64,000 bases of DNA from Ectobius pallidus (GCA_964059195.1 CAXKWD010000009.1:88447432-88511431), one strand, 5' to 3'; counted from the first letter of the stretch, positions 12,401 through 23,090 are shown. Numbers and translations are program-made. Notes: a model not told the origin generated them from the letters alone.

Positions 12401-15400
12401 GGGAAATCTCTCACACAAGGACCATTTGTTAAATAGTTTGGTTCCCGTAAACACATGACTGTTTTGTGACTTTGAAAATTTACTGTGTTCAGTCAAGTTT
12501 TAACGTATTTTAATATCAAGTACAACTGGACACACATCTACAGTCCCCGACTTTGTAAATTTTGACAGTTGTTTTAGACATCATGAGCTCCAAATCTTCA
12601 CTGACGGATCTAAAATATCTAAAGAAGGAAAACCGGATCAAGTTGGATGTGCCTTCATATCCTTCTTAAATGGCCAGGAAATCCACTCACAGATGAATCG
12701 ACTCTCACCTGAATGCTCAATAGTAGGCCTACAAGCCGAATTATTCAAAATTAAATCGAAAGAGGATGTAATATGGGCCGAACTTTATGATTCTAAATGT
12801 TGTTTATATAGTGGTTCTCAGACGACTGAAGTGTATAAATAATAAATCCAATGGCAGTGGAAATTAGGAATGTTTTACAATCTTACACACCATGCGGCAT
12901 ATTTGCCTAACTTGGGTGAGAGGCCGTAATGGAGTTGCCGGTAACGAGAGAGCCGATGCTGCTGCCAAATCCGCCACAGTTTTGAATTATAGCTACTCGA
13001 ATTATAGCTACTTATTCCTATGCAAGAAGAAAGATGTGGGATGAACAATCAGTGGCTATCTAGTGCTAAAGGAACAATATATTACAAAAGACTAATTTTT
13101 TCCAAATATTGAAACCCGACTTCAAAGTAAAATTGAGCCGGAATTTATATTAACTCAGTTCTTGTCAGGTCATGGAATTTTTGGCTCTTACTTTGAAATG
13201 TTATAAGGGAGCAGAGGCGTAACGAGGGGGGGGGGTTTGGGGGTTTGAACCCCCCCATTGATTAAAAAAAGAAAATACTACAATTTTTTAAAGTCTGCTT
13301 ATAAATTACTTAATACGAGTATAAAGTGTGGGAAGCTTAAAACTCGTGACTGTGCATCTTAATTTTTAAAATTTTCCGTGGGAGGACCCCCGAGCCCCCC
13401 TCTCCCTGGGGGGTATTCCATACCCCCAGACCCCCCGGATATTATAACCCCCCCTCATATGGTCGGCCTGGTTACACCTATGTAAGGGAGAATGGATATT
13501 TATGTATTTGTAAAGAAAAACCGACCGTAGAACATCTACTTTTTGACTGCCCACTCTTTGCAAGGAAAATATTTTCGTTAATAGGACACTATTGTGTTGT
13601 AAAATATGATAAACCACTCTTAAAAGTTTTTAGCAAGGATTGTTGTTGTAGAGAATTCCACTATTTCATATGTTTTAGTTTTAAGAGTTTACAATAATTT
13701 TATTTAAACTTAGCAAACAGGCTACTCTAGTATACAAGATAACAGGTACATTATACATAGTAATTAACATAAAACTACAGCCCTAATATACCTTATGGTG
13801 AAATAGGACTAAAAGAAATTAATAAATAAATAAATTAGTACAAATTTATGACTGTTAGATTCAATGACTTATGATCAGAAAACATAAATGAACAGAGATT
13901 TCAAACACAGAACTTCACTGAATTATGAATTAAGCGATTGTGTTTCTCTCCTGATTTCTTTATGCTGCCATAGCATATGATGTTTCATATAATATTATAC
14001 AGGGTGTCTGGGATAGACCTGACGAAAAAATAATAATTATATATCTGAAACTATTGCATTTATTGACGTGATGTTTACATGGTTACAAAGAGAAACACGA
14101 CGAGTTTTAATAAGCTTCTATGTGAGCACCATTTGTGGCCCGATACTCAATTTCGTGCCACACATGCAAAAGCATCTGCGGTGTGATTAGTGCTATTGCA
14201 TCGTAGATTCGGCCATGCAAATCTGTATTATCGGTCACAGGCGTGTGATACACTTTGTCTTTCACAAAACCCCAGAGAAAGAAATCCAGTGGGGTCATGT
14301 CAGGTGACCTTGGTGGCCATGGTGTAGGTCCTTCTCTCCCATGGACTGTGGATTTTGGCATTTGCAGTTGTCTTGCCGCCTCACGAATGGATTTCCTCGG
14401 GCTTCTTACAAAAGCAGCCCGTACCCTTTCAGTGTCATTGTCGTTTATGCGTGATTTCTTTGCCTTTCCCTGCTGTGACTCAACATTACCTATCTCCAGA
14501 AATTGCTTGTGCCAATGAAGGATGCTGTTTCGGGCGGGAGGATTTCGGCCTTTGTCTGTTTGGAAACGACGTTGTAGCCTACGCACAACTTGCATCCCCA
14601 GTTCTCAGAATAAGACTGACTACACATGCTGCGCAGAACAAGCTTTTTCTCGTTTCTCCTCGTGCAACAACAGTGTGCTTCTCATGCGCATTACAGGATG
14701 CAGGGTGTCCACTGGTCGGGAAAGTCGGGAATCCGGGAAAAGGCCGGGAATTTCGTATGGTCGGGAAAATCCGGGAAAAGTCAATGAATTTGTTAAAATA
14801 TCCGGGAAAATTCGAAAAATTGCAAAGTGTGATCAAAAAGACTTCTAGACAATATGAAAGTATATTTAATTTATTTTATTGTTCCTAATTTTTGTTTCTG
14901 TTATAGCCTAAATAATTATTGTTTGCAATTACTTTTGTTACTAAAAGTTTTTCTTATTTAAAGTATGTATAATCCTATAATTTTTCTTACACAGTTATTA
15001 GAAAGTACTTCATATTATGGTCGGGAATTGCTGAAATGATCAATGAAAATCAGGGAATTAGCTGGGAATTTTTTCAGCATTACTTGGTGGACACCCTGAG
15101 GATGCTACAAAACAAAAGCTTTTGAGTTTGCCTTTCTAACTGTGAAAATACTGAGGTAGTAACTGTAATAGTTTCTGATGTATAATTATTTCTTTTTCGT
15201 CAGGTCTTTCCCGGACACGGTGTATTACTGAAATGCTCATATCCACCATGTGTTAAAGTGAATAAGTAATTAATAATTAAGTACCGGTAATTAATTAATT
15301 AACAGTGCCATAAGTGTTATATGAGTTCTGGAGGGTTGTCAGGCTGTCCCTGAGAACAACCAGCACCTCTTGAAGGCATATCCTATTATCCTGACCACCT

Positions 15401-18400
15401 TGTGAATAGTCAAGGTAAATTTACTTAGAATAATGAAATTCATAATACTAGACACAGACATTAATCTCCATTACTGGTATGCCTCTTCATTAAATGAAAA
15501 CACCTGTGTACAATTCATTGTTGTTTTCTGACGACTCTGATTTGTTAAAAGTCTCATGAGTTTTATACAAACAAGATTCTATATACAAATCTCATTACAC
15601 TTATCACAGGACATGTAATAAGTGGGACGGCACTATAAATGGGAAATTATTTATGAGATGGGAAGGCAATTTAAACACAATTTTATATTAAATATATTTA
15701 AAAGTGCAATTACAATATGAGCTTGCTTCTTAAATGTATTTGCCTCACATGTGCACTGCTATTTTGAATTACCTAAGGCATTTTCGATGTGAATCAAGTA
15801 CATTATCACATTGTTGTTACTAAATGCACTGCTAGGAGCTACACCCTGCTCCTAGTTCATCTTCTGCCAGACTGCCCCACATGCCTATGTATATGGCTCT
15901 GTATATTGGCTCCATTTGTGTTTTCAGTAAGTTATTTTTACTTATCTTGCTCATAATTGGTGTTGAAAATGTTCTCCATTTACTACTACACATGTTCCAC
16001 ATCTGCATAAAAACTGTCAATATCATGCGCAAGTTCTCCAGCACAGATTGATAAAGTTTAAGTTTTTATGATTTCTAAAAGTGGTTTTACTATATATATT
16101 TTAAACCTGATTGGTAAATATATAGTTATAAACTTTTTTTCAATATACTCAATCAATAAAAACATGTACAGTCGAATTTGGTTAATTCGACGGATAATTC
16201 GAAATATTGTATAATTCGAATAAATACTCATTCCCCTTGAAATTCCTATATAAATGTATGTTACAAAATTTCAATTTTTTAAGCTTAATTTGGATAAATT
16301 GATGGTCTCATGTTAATGTTGTAAGGATTCCAAAAGTTCATTGCTTCCACGAATTCCACAAGAATTCTCTAATTTGCTGAAGAACCCTAGTCGCTAGCAG
16401 CCAGCAGGTACCATACTAAAGTGTATTTTTAACCACCGTTATCTTCCTCCTGCTGAATAGAAGTTCAATGGAATGCGAAGTTCACCCCTTCCGCTATTGT
16501 CTTGGAGGGACTCAACACTTCTGCGAAAATTTTAGTGTTCATTCTATCCTCAAAGTGAGACTGTGTTTGAAAATGTCAAAGCGTGGAGCATACACCAGTT
16601 CCTTTATTAAATTGAGGGTTACAGTTTTAGTGTGGAAAAAAATTGGTTTCATTTAACATCCTAACAACAGGATGGCAGTCATTAAGGTAAGATTCAATGT
16701 ACAATAATTATTATTTATTGCAATGAGTTTATTTTTAACATTTTTACGGCATTTTCGTTTAAAAGTCACAGTTTTGGTTAATTCGAAATTTGGATAATTC
16801 GATTTTTTAAAATTCCCCTTGGGGTTCGAATTACTAAGAGTCCACTGTATTTGCATGATGTTCCAAGGTTCTTATCTTGTATTATGTAGTATTATACCCG
16901 AAAGAATTAAAAATAGTATTTTTCTTTGCACTCATTTCTTCGAAAAGGTATTTTGAACTGTGGTGAAGTTAGGGGAAAAATAAATACAAAAAAAACAATA
17001 AAAGGTTAATGCAGATAGCTAAATGCTCCAAACCTCACATCATAAAGCTGAAGCTCTAAAAATGTGTTCATAATCTATATACCTACTATTTTGCAAGAAA
17101 TGACCCAAGTATTGTATGGGACTCACCTTATCAGCCCTGAAATGAATTGCAGGTTGGGTTTGTCTGAAGAGTGACTAACGGAAGGAGAACAGTTAAGGGA
17201 ATGACCTAACATCCATTATAAAAACATTGACTCACCTAATGCATGCACCATTATAGTCTGGGCTCAAGATGAGAGAAATGTGTTTGGAACGAACATAAGC
17301 GAAGAGTGTATTAACTCCAGTAGCACCGCTGGCCTTCCCCCATCCACCAACACGTCTCCCTTCTTTCCCCACATTCCAGAGCCATTAAGGTGAGTCCCAT
17401 AAATAAATAAACATAGAGTCCACACTTCCCACTGAAATAGAATGTCTATTGTTCAAAATTAAACTTATTACACACAGTGGATAAATTAATAAAATAAAAT
17501 GGCACGACGTTTCAACTATTCCCATTAGTCTTCATCAGGCTGCACGCTGTAGTTAACTGGGCCAGACGAAGAACAGTCCTCGACTTGCTCTCTCGATATG
17601 TCATGATCGATCCTAAATATCATGTATCGATGAAATTCCTTCTTCCATGTCTCATATAGTACAAATACTTGGAACATGAATATCAGTAGGCTATTGCAAA
17701 ATGCCAAAGACATGTAGACAGTCTGGAGGGAGTTGAACTAAGAGCTACATGTGTAAGCTGCCATGATTAGGCCCACTGTTTCAGGTGAAGAAAATGTCCC
17801 TATAGTTCATTCTGTTGTTTTCAGAATCTCATCCATGGTGGAAAAGCTATGTGTACTGTACGGGAATGTGATTGGTGAAACAGATGGAGTAGTTTATCAT
17901 GATTTTCCACCAGTGGAAGCATTGACAGACCCTGCAGTGGAGAAATCTCTTCGAGATGCTGGGTTTGGGTACAGAGCCAAATTTATTTACCAATCAGCAT
18001 GTAAAATCGTGGAAATGGGTGGGTCTATGTGGCTGAAAAGTTTACAGAATCTCCCCTATGGTCAAGCAAAAGAAGAACTGATGAAGCTATCTGGTATTGG
18101 AGCTAAGGTAAATATACATTATGAAATTACAATATATCAGTCTTTATGAAGTAAAATCACAGATCAGTAATGTTGCAAAGTGAAGATGCTACATAACTTG
18201 ACCTTGTATTGCAGTATAAAAGATTATCAGAACAAGTGCTGTTTTCCTACTAAACTAGCCATTATTTCATTAGCTCAGTTATTGGCTTTTTTTTTATACA
18301 GTACAGTCCTGCTATTCCGAAAATCCGCCTATTCCAAACAGAATTCAGAAAAAATACCGATTTTTTAAACTTAAAAACAGGAGAAATTAAAAAGACGTTC

Positions 18401-21400
18401 ATGAAAAAACATACATTTATTGTTATACAAAGAAGTTAAATAGAGATATACATAGAGCCTAAGCTTGATGAAAACGTCTGAAACCAAATTGGAATGAAAG
18501 CTGGCGCTTAATTTACGCCTTAACAAGTCAATACATTGATATTATTCATGAAATCCGCCTATTCTGAATTCCCGCTAAACTGAACGGTGTTTGATCCCAA
18601 TTAGTTTGGAATAGCGGGACTCTACTGTATATGTTGATGTACATCAGTAAAATGTCGCAATTGATTCACAAATTGTTCATGCAAATACTGGTCACTATGT
18701 AAGTACAGATCTTCCATCCAATTCACTTGGATATAACAGAATAGGCATATTTATTTCTATTTTTCTATGCAAATATATGAAGTCAACCAATAAACGTCAT
18801 TCTACTTCTGCATGACTGGATTGACATAGAAACATAGCAGGTTCCTCCCAGCAGCTGATTCTATGCGCTGCCAGCACTATGATCATGTGACATTTACTAA
18901 GGAAATAAAATTAAAAATGAGGGTCACAAAGGTTAACAGTTGCTTAGTCAGATTTTGAACTTACAACATTACTGTCTGCAACCAACATAAACGTTGAGAT
19001 GCTCTGGAAATTATGAAAAGATTCAGCAGAAAATGTGTTATACTTATCGACAGCCATGTTGATTGTAGTAGCAATTAATTTTTGTTTCATGTGAACAGTT
19101 GACCATTAGCTGAGGATGGGAAGGAATATTGTTTTCTCGAAACTAGTCCGAAAAAAGCAATTTTAAGTGAAGTATTGCAAATCCCTACTCATTATTATAT
19201 TATCAGTTGAGAAGTACATTGGACCAAAATACACTCTTGTGCACTTCCAGAAATAATTGTATAGAAATGCTATTTGATAAAACTTTTTAAATAAAAATTG
19301 GATCATGTGACATTGGCAAAAGGCTCCATATACCATTTGTGCAGATGTGTACTGGCCCTTTTTGTTGGTCAGCTGATTATTGATGTTAAAGAGATGAAAA
19401 TAGTTAAACAGCCTTATACCATCAAACTTCTGGATTTCATCTTACTTTCCACATGACCCAGCGGTACATATATTTCTCGACTGCCCCCTCGCTGTCCCCC
19501 TCTTGGCAGTTGGATGTTCCTTGTGATAGGGTTGTGTTCTATTGGGATATCAAAATTAATAAATCGTCAGTTTTTCAATCAGCTGATAAGACGAAGGTCA
19601 TAATACATGTTTTGAGGTAAAACGTCTTTATAATGAAGTGTGTTCATAAGTATCTTTATTTATTATTATTTGTTACCATTTCACTGTGTGATTCCTGCTC
19701 TCTAGTAATATGTATGGCAATCACTTGTGTAGTCATTTCCTCTTGTCAATTGTTAAGAGATCATACAAGTTTGGTGTCAGATACATTTTCCTTAGCCTTA
19801 AAATGTAGAATGTAGAGAATTTTGCAAAAAGCTAAAATTTAATTTAATGAACATCCACCTGCAAAAATCTTCTTTATAAAATTCTAGGTAAGGTTCCTAT
19901 GAATTTGCTTAATACATATGTCTATTGCCTGTTCATCACATCATCATATATACATCATTAGTATTATCATTCATTATTAATTTTTTACAGGCAACTCAAT
20001 TGACATCAGAATATTCTTGTTGTCACTAGCATCATTGAGTAAAGATGTCTTCGTAAATGTAATAATTAGGGGACGGGTTTCTATGACATGTCATATTTTC
20101 CCCCTTTGCATTATTTCAGGTTTCCGACTAATTTAAACCCGATTCCAAGCTTCCTGGTGAAAATGGAATGGCTTTTATTGTGCACATAACTGCATATTTA
20201 GGAAATTTTCAACTATTGTGGCATATTTAATATGAATATGCATATTTAGGTCATATTTGTGTGCATATTAAAGAAATTTTGAAGTTTCCTATCATATTTT
20301 GTAAATTTTGCATTATAATGATACTTTTTGAGAATTTACAGATATTTTAAATAATTAACATTATATTTTGATAAAATGAATTATAATGAAATTTTAAAAA
20401 AATATACACATGTGTAAGTGGTAAAGTCATATTTTATTGGTCATATTTTAATGTTTTTTAGGTCATAAATGTCATGCATATGTCCTATTTTTTAGGTCAT
20501 AGAAATTCGCCCCCTAGTAATAATAATGTTTTGTATTTGTATTCCCACTGTTTTAGGTTGCTGATTGTATCTGTTTAATGTCACTGGGACACTTGGAAGC
20601 AATTCCTGTTGACACCCACATATATCAAGTAGCTGTACAGCGATACTTACCCCATCTTAAAGGACGAAAAACAGTTACGGACAAAATTTACAATGAAATT
20701 GGAGATCACTTCAGGTCCTTATATGGTTCATTAGCTGGTTGGGCGCATACAGTGAGTATTTTTGTAATGTTTTTTCTAATAAATTGCAATTGCAATAATC
20801 AAGTTATCTAACTGCTATGGTTAATTTAACAGTTGATCAGCAAACTCCTGATTATCCTGTTAGATTAGTTAAGTGAATACCACAGATAAGGCTGAAAACC
20901 TTCATTAACTATTACTGTAGAAAGTTTGTTTAACTTAAACTAAACTAAACTCCGTGGCGCTACATCCCTGGAGGGACTTGGCCTACCACCCGACCGCTGC
21001 GTCATCTCCCGTTGGCAGATGGCAGGATTGGGGGGGCATGTGGTCAGCATGCCGACACCCACGGCCGTTATTGGTGGTTTTCTTGACCGGTTTAACTTAA
21101 AACCCTATAATAAAATAAGCATAAGAATCAGGTGCATCCTCGGTACTCTTTGGATGTGCTATCATCGCATTATGGGTCTAGAAGAAGATTCGGAATGTCA
21201 GCATACAAAGCTGAAGGTTCAATTCCTGCACTGAAAAAAATTTCCTCTATATAATTAATAAAAATATTAGCGATGAAAGTTCTCGAATGAAAAAATTGGA
21301 ATTATTCGATTCTTGAATGTTCTTGAAATATTAAGAATTGTATAAAAAGTGTTTGAATAATCATTCAAATGAATTAATGCAGGACTGGGACATGCTGCGC

Positions 21401-23030
21401 TGAAAGTACAAAATGCTCTACCCCTACATTTGCCCCCTTCCCTTTTCCTTCTCCCTATCATGCTACCAGTCCCACAATCAACTGGTTTAGTTGCCTCTGC
21501 CTGTTGTTGAACGAGAGGGGGGTAACTTTCAAAGCCTCATGTCCCAGGCCTGATTTAATGCTACAAGAAGCATGAAGCTTGGATGAGTTTTCGAGTTATC
21601 GCTTAGTCACATCACTTCTGTTACCTTCGTTAATGCTGTTTCGCAAGCAAGAGAGGCATTTATGTGAATGCAACAGCTACCATGCGCATGAGGCAGTACA
21701 GTGTTGCCATATTGCAGATTTGTAACAGACCATGTCCCATGGTAGACGAGACGGCATTGTTATCTTATGGATTGAATTGATGCTTCTATAGTACATATGA
21801 GGTTGGCACTGTGATTGTGACACCCTGTATTTCTTCTGAATCCAGCTTGGTCTAAAGCAATGCCCTGTTCAGTATACAGTAAGGTACAGTAGCATAATAT
21901 GAAAAACTGTTGAATTGGCCCTAAAGAAGCTAAAACTTGATGTTTCTAAATGGGAAAGAGTTTTGCCAGATTCCATTCCATCCAGATCCACTTCTATGCA
22001 CACTATCAAATGCAACACCACATAAGAGAATTGTTTATAATTACCCACAGAGATCTGCAAATGGAGTCATATTGCTTATGAAGCATGGACCTGTTTTATT
22101 GAAGAGACGTGTTCGAGAATAAAAATATGAGTCACTTGTAGATGAATTAACACTATTAGGGGAGAAACCCAACTACACACATTTTCTCTTGTCTGATGGA
22201 AGAGAAACAACCATCTTTACCCGGCATTTGGCACCAGCTAGAGTTTTCAGAAACTCAGTCAATCACTGAGAATATCAGAACTTTCCAGAAGAAGTTGCCG
22301 TATCGGTATAGGACATCTTCTGGATCTTGGTGATTATGATACTTAAACAAAATACGAAGGGGAAGAATGATGTAGCAGGGTCCTTTTATGTGGAGATATC
22401 TTTTCTTTGTTTCTACATTTTATTATAATGTTTTGATTATTATTTCACTGTATATTCAAGATGTCAACTTAATTCATGTAAGCTAACAGCAGAACAGAAT
22501 AAAAGCACCGAATCAAAATTATGTTTTTAAGCAATGTACATTTATATTATTTCAATTTCGAAACAAGTTATGTTGTATAAAATAATCTGTTTTCGTGCTG
22601 CTTAATGGCAGCATGTGACGTATTAATCACGGCACATTGATGCTTATGTGTCGAGTAACAAGCTGACGATTTTATCAGGTAAAATCCCATCCTCATATTA
22701 ATAGCAAGCATTTTATAACAAACACTCGGCATATGAGTGGAATAGTCTATATAATATTAATTCGCTAAATGGAAAAAATGAAATTCATTAATATTACTCT
22801 CTTGGTTACAGTAAAAAAGAATTAGTATATCTGTATGATAGTTATGAGAATAATAATTTCTTTTTGTGTTAATTTACTTAGAATGCACATTATTTTCTGT
22901 AATTAATAACTACATTTTCCCACAGATTCTCTTCTGTGCAGACCTGAAGATGTTCCAAGACAGTCCTCTTAAACAACAATCAGGAGCAAATCCTCCAAAA
23001 AGGAAAAGGAAACAGACAGAAGAAACTTAA
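6405..23030 (+). CDS. OGG1: 8-oxoguanine DNA glycosylase/AP lyase, complete five-exon gene
   Basis: OGG1 removes 8-oxoguanine opposite cytosine in base-excision repair, in the nucleus and often mitochondria, using a helix-hairpin-helix (HhH-GPD) fold. The coding sequence is join(6405-6478, 11302-11793, 17825-18107, 20557-20751, 22926-23030): 1149 bases, 382 residues plus TAA. Exon phases agree at all four junctions and every intron is GT-AG. Visible motifs are PCPRSEL and GGQCFRW (human PCPRSEL, SGQSFRW), [20 protein letters not shown] at about 177-189, LSGIGAK ending at K283, and IPVDTH with D302. K283 is the Schiff-base nucleophile (human K249) and D302 the catalytic aspartate (human D268); both pairs are 19 residues apart. 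The human protein has 345 residues; the extra length is a lysine/serine-rich linker in exon 2. The C-terminus PPKRKRKQ looks like a nuclear signal. The ATG at 6405 is the first in frame after a stop at 6342. No mitochondrial presequence is obvious. Expression and alternative exons cannot be judged. Confidence 0.95.
6752..7013. repeat. Foldback (inverted repeat) in OGG1 intron 1
   Basis: Arms of about 103 bp at 6752-6856 and 6911-7013 are near-identical in opposite orientation. Markers are ggtaatcttctagttgagcg on the left, its complement on the right, and a shared gttaggttaggaacgtt segment. The loop is about 55 bp. No target duplication is evident. It could be a MITE-like foldback element or a local inverted duplication. 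After it, 7020-7140 has degenerate tandem copies of a cactcccgaccgtacca-like motif. Confidence 0.75.
7209..7590 (+). promoter_or_regulatory. Possible solo LTR or cryptic promoter with TATA box
   Basis: TATAAAAGG at about 7410 is followed by a GC-richer stretch and, about 145 bp later, AATAAA (about 7555). That order and spacing are typical of a long terminal repeat. Upstream there is a tgacgtca CRE-like core at about 7337. I could not define LTR boundaries or a target duplication, so an unrelated intronic promoter remains possible. Confidence 0.3.
7905..8066 (+). repeat. SINE family A, 5'-truncated copy
   Basis: This is the body and 3' part of the same repeat found at 10593, 44271, 53670 and 55305. 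It contains ccctggggtcgactcag, acagaaatgagtaccaggag and ggtaaaggcggcc, then gggagcctcaac. The tRNA-like head is missing. Confidence 0.75.
8603..10103. mobile_element. DNA transposon, GGGTCATTC ends, 4-bp duplication, internal motif array
   Basis: The inverted ends are GGGTCATTCTCACGATTGTG on the left and, on the complement, GGGTCATTCTTCCAATTGTG on the right. They are flanked by ATAA at 8599-8602 and 10104-10107. The element is 1501 bp with no recognisable transposase. It carries repeated copies of a CGTTACGGTGTTGAC-like motif at 9155-9170, 9175-9190, 9345-9359, 9501-9515 and 9687-9702, plus one inverted near 9321-9334. These could be binding sites for a transposase supplied elsewhere. The superfamily is uncertain: 4-bp duplications occur in Sola, Chapaev and Ginger groups, among others. 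Confidence 0.75.
10593..10897 (+). repeat. tRNA-derived SINE, family A, near full length
   Basis: The head resembles a tRNA with A-box-like gtagcgtagtggttgag and B-box-like gcagatttaattcctg. The body has gtcggtgagatttttccatt, ccctggggtcgactcag and acagaaatgag, and the tail has cagcctcaacctcccgg. It is the most complete + strand copy here and shows the family is Pol III-derived. Confidence 0.8.
11302..11793 (+). CDS. OGG1: OGG1 exon 2
   Basis: The acceptor is tgttgcag before 11302; the exon is 492 bases. It encodes [17 protein letters not shown], a long charged and polar linker rich in K, S and N (about 70 residues), then the [19 protein letters not shown] block and the segment leading to CSSNNNIA. 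The linker replaces a much shorter stretch in human OGG1 and accounts for the longer protein. The donor is CAG|GTTGGG, weak compared with the other donors of this gene, but phase 2 fits exactly with exon 3. Confidence 0.93.
11924..12183. mobile_element. hAT-type MITE (CAGCGTTTCTCAACC ends)
   Basis: Perfect 15-bp inverted ends CAGCGTTTCTCAACC are flanked by an 8-bp duplication with one mismatch, ttttagac at 11916-11923 and ctttagac at 12184-12191. It is 260 bp and non-coding, and sits in OGG1 intron 2, 131 bp after exon 2. These ends resemble a MITE type known from many animals. Confidence 0.85.
12590..13835 (+). mobile_element. 5'-truncated non-LTR retrotransposon with RNase H remnant
   Basis: The + strand reads [20 protein letters not shown], the start of an RNase H domain (the FTDGS motif), and later [12 protein letters not shown], its conserved distal helix. 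Stops and frame breaks occur throughout. The end is an A-rich tail with taaataaataaa near 13815-13835. This order fits the C-terminal end of an R1/I/Jockey-type LINE. A hAT-type MITE at 13212-13482 has inserted into it. It is dead. Confidence 0.75.
13212..13482. mobile_element. hAT-type MITE nested in the LINE remnant
   Basis: Imperfect inverted ends CAGAGGCGTAACGAGG and CATAGGTGTAACCAGG (complement) are flanked by a perfect 8-bp duplication, taagggag, at 13204-13211 and 13483-13490. It contains long C and G tracts (gggggggg after the left end, ccccccc near the right). It is 271 bp and non-coding. It belongs to the broader CAG-GGCGTA end type also seen at 26352 and 36562. Confidence 0.82.
14107..14595 (-). 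pseudogene. Internally deleted mariner-type transposase
   Basis: An open frame of 162 codons fuses the paired helix-turn-helix region (residues about 1-85) to the C-terminal catalytic end ([13 protein letters not shown], about residue 98 on). Full-length relatives have about 340-350 residues; the 349-codon frame at 49121-50170 shows the usual layout. Without the first two acidic residues it cannot cut DNA. A protein with only the DNA-binding half could in principle bind the ends, but there is no sign it is expressed. Confidence 0.8.
14701..15098. mobile_element. Nested MITE (CAGGGTGTCCAC ends)
   Basis: Inverted ends CAGGGTGTCCACTGGTC and, on the complement, CAGGGTGTCCACCAAG flank about 398 bp rich in cgggaa/ccggga repeats (tcgggaaagtcgggaatccg). 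The flanking repeat is aggatg at 14695-14700 and 15099-15104, extendable to 7 bp if the first C is shared. That length does not settle the superfamily. It lies within the older Tc1/mariner-type element. Confidence 0.75.
15225..16168. other. OGG1 intron 2 sequence, nothing recognised
   Basis: AT-rich, with no inverted ends or coding signal seen. A minus-strand frame at 15832-16044 has no recognisable domain. Confidence 0.4.
16169..16847. mobile_element. pogo/Tigger-like element
   Basis: The ends are CAGTCGAATTTGGTTAATTC and (complement) CAGTGGACTCTTAGTAATTC with TA on both sides (16167-16168, 16848-16849). Repeats of ttcgaa and ggataattcga occur near both ends. It is 679 bp; no transposase motif is convincing. 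The CAGT start and TA duplication fit pogo/Tigger relatives. Confidence 0.65.
17825..18107 (+). CDS. OGG1: OGG1 exon 3, ends at the catalytic lysine codon
   Basis: The acceptor ttgttttcag precedes 17825, the donor GTAAAT starts at 18108, and the exon is 283 bases. It begins with the last base of the Arg codon and encodes ISSMVEKLC, then a [10 protein letters not shown] segment (human GLGYRARYV) and the helix-hairpin-helix LSGIGAK. The AAG for catalytic Lys283 is the last codon before the intron, so the nucleophile and the following VADC helix lie on different exons. Confidence 0.95.
18299..18627. mobile_element. pogo/Tigger-like MITE in OGG1 intron 3
   Basis: The ends CAGTACAGTCCTGCTATTCC and (complement) CAGTAGAGTCCCGCTATTCC are flanked by TA (18297-18298, 18628-18629). 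Internal gaaatccgcctattc repeats echo the ends. It is 329 bp and non-coding. Confidence 0.8.
18630..20066. other. OGG1 intron 3 sequence, nothing recognised
   Basis: No repeat boundary or coding signal stands out in this 1.4-kb stretch. A 60-codon frame at 19633-19815 is hydrophobic and Cys-rich but has no support. Confidence 0.4.
20067..20516. mobile_element. hAT-type non-autonomous element (TAGGGG ends)
   Basis: The ends TAGGGGACGGGTTTCTATGA and (complement) TAGGGGGCGAATTTCTATGA are flanked by a perfect 8-bp duplication, gtaataat, at 20059-20066 and 20517-20524. It is 450 bp, rich in gcatattt/gtcatattt motifs. A truncated second copy lies at 54403-54705. Its right end is 40 bp from the OGG1 exon 4 acceptor, so it supplies the region where the branch point is expected. 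Confidence 0.85.
20557..20751 (+). CDS. OGG1: OGG1 exon 4, carries the catalytic aspartate
   Basis: The acceptor cactgttttag precedes 20557 and the donor GTGAGT starts at 20752; the exon is 195 bases, 65 codons, phase 0 at both ends. It encodes [10 protein letters not shown], then [11 protein letters not shown] with Asp302, and ends in [14 protein letters not shown]. The residue matching human Gln315 (WAQAVLF) is His347 here (WAHT|ILF). The acceptor lies only 40 bp after the 8-bp duplication of the hAT-type element that ends at 20516. Confidence 0.95.
20752..22061. other. OGG1 intron 4, including a SINE-like segment
   Basis: 20945-21100 (ctccgtggcgctacatccct to ttcttgaccgg) is GC-rich and mixes gccgacacccacggccg with other tRNA-SINE-like words; it looks like an interspersed repeat copy but I cannot name it. 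The remainder has no clear feature. Confidence 0.35.
22062..22242 (+). pseudogene. Gypsy-type LTR retrotransposon pol C-terminal scrap
   Basis: The + strand reads [11 protein letters not shown], a stop, then [20 protein letters not shown] and [15 protein letters not shown]. The DGRETT...RHLAP ending is typical of the region after the integrase core in Gypsy-type pol proteins. One stop interrupts the frame and nothing else of the element is visible nearby, so this is a fossil. Confidence 0.6.
22926..23030 (+). CDS. OGG1: OGG1 exon 5 (terminal)
   Basis: The acceptor attttcccacag precedes 22926; the exon is 105 bases including TAA at 23028-23030. It encodes [10 protein letters not shown] (human VLFSADLRQ), so the Phe matching human Phe319, which stacks on the damaged base, is kept. 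The tail [12 protein letters not shown] is a likely monopartite nuclear localisation signal, like human PAKRRKGSKG. Confidence 0.94.
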   Translation: MLFCADLKMFQDSPLKQQSGANPPKRKRKQTEET

Positions 23031-23090
23031 CTGTTCGAAACAGTATGTTATAACTTAATTTTTATAATGTTTTTTATACAATGGAAAGAT

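Larger units (their letters stand above)
14000..15222 (-). mobile_element. Internally deleted Tc1/mariner-type transposon
   Basis: Long inverted ends, CAGGGTGTCTGGGATAGACC on the left and CACCGTGTCCGGGAAAGACC (complement) on the right, continue as CTGACGAAAAA. They are flanked by TA at 13998-13999 and 15223-15224. A minus-strand frame at 14107-14595 keeps the helix-turn-helix N-terminal part ([20 protein letters not shown]) and jumps directly to the last catalytic block ([20 protein letters not shown]). The middle, with the first two catalytic aspartates, is deleted. A second element at 14701-15098 has inserted near its right end. Confidence 0.85.

Noticed and set aside
14355..14888. 177-codon + strand open frame
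   Set aside because: It is the opposite strand of the deleted transposase and continues into the nested MITE.
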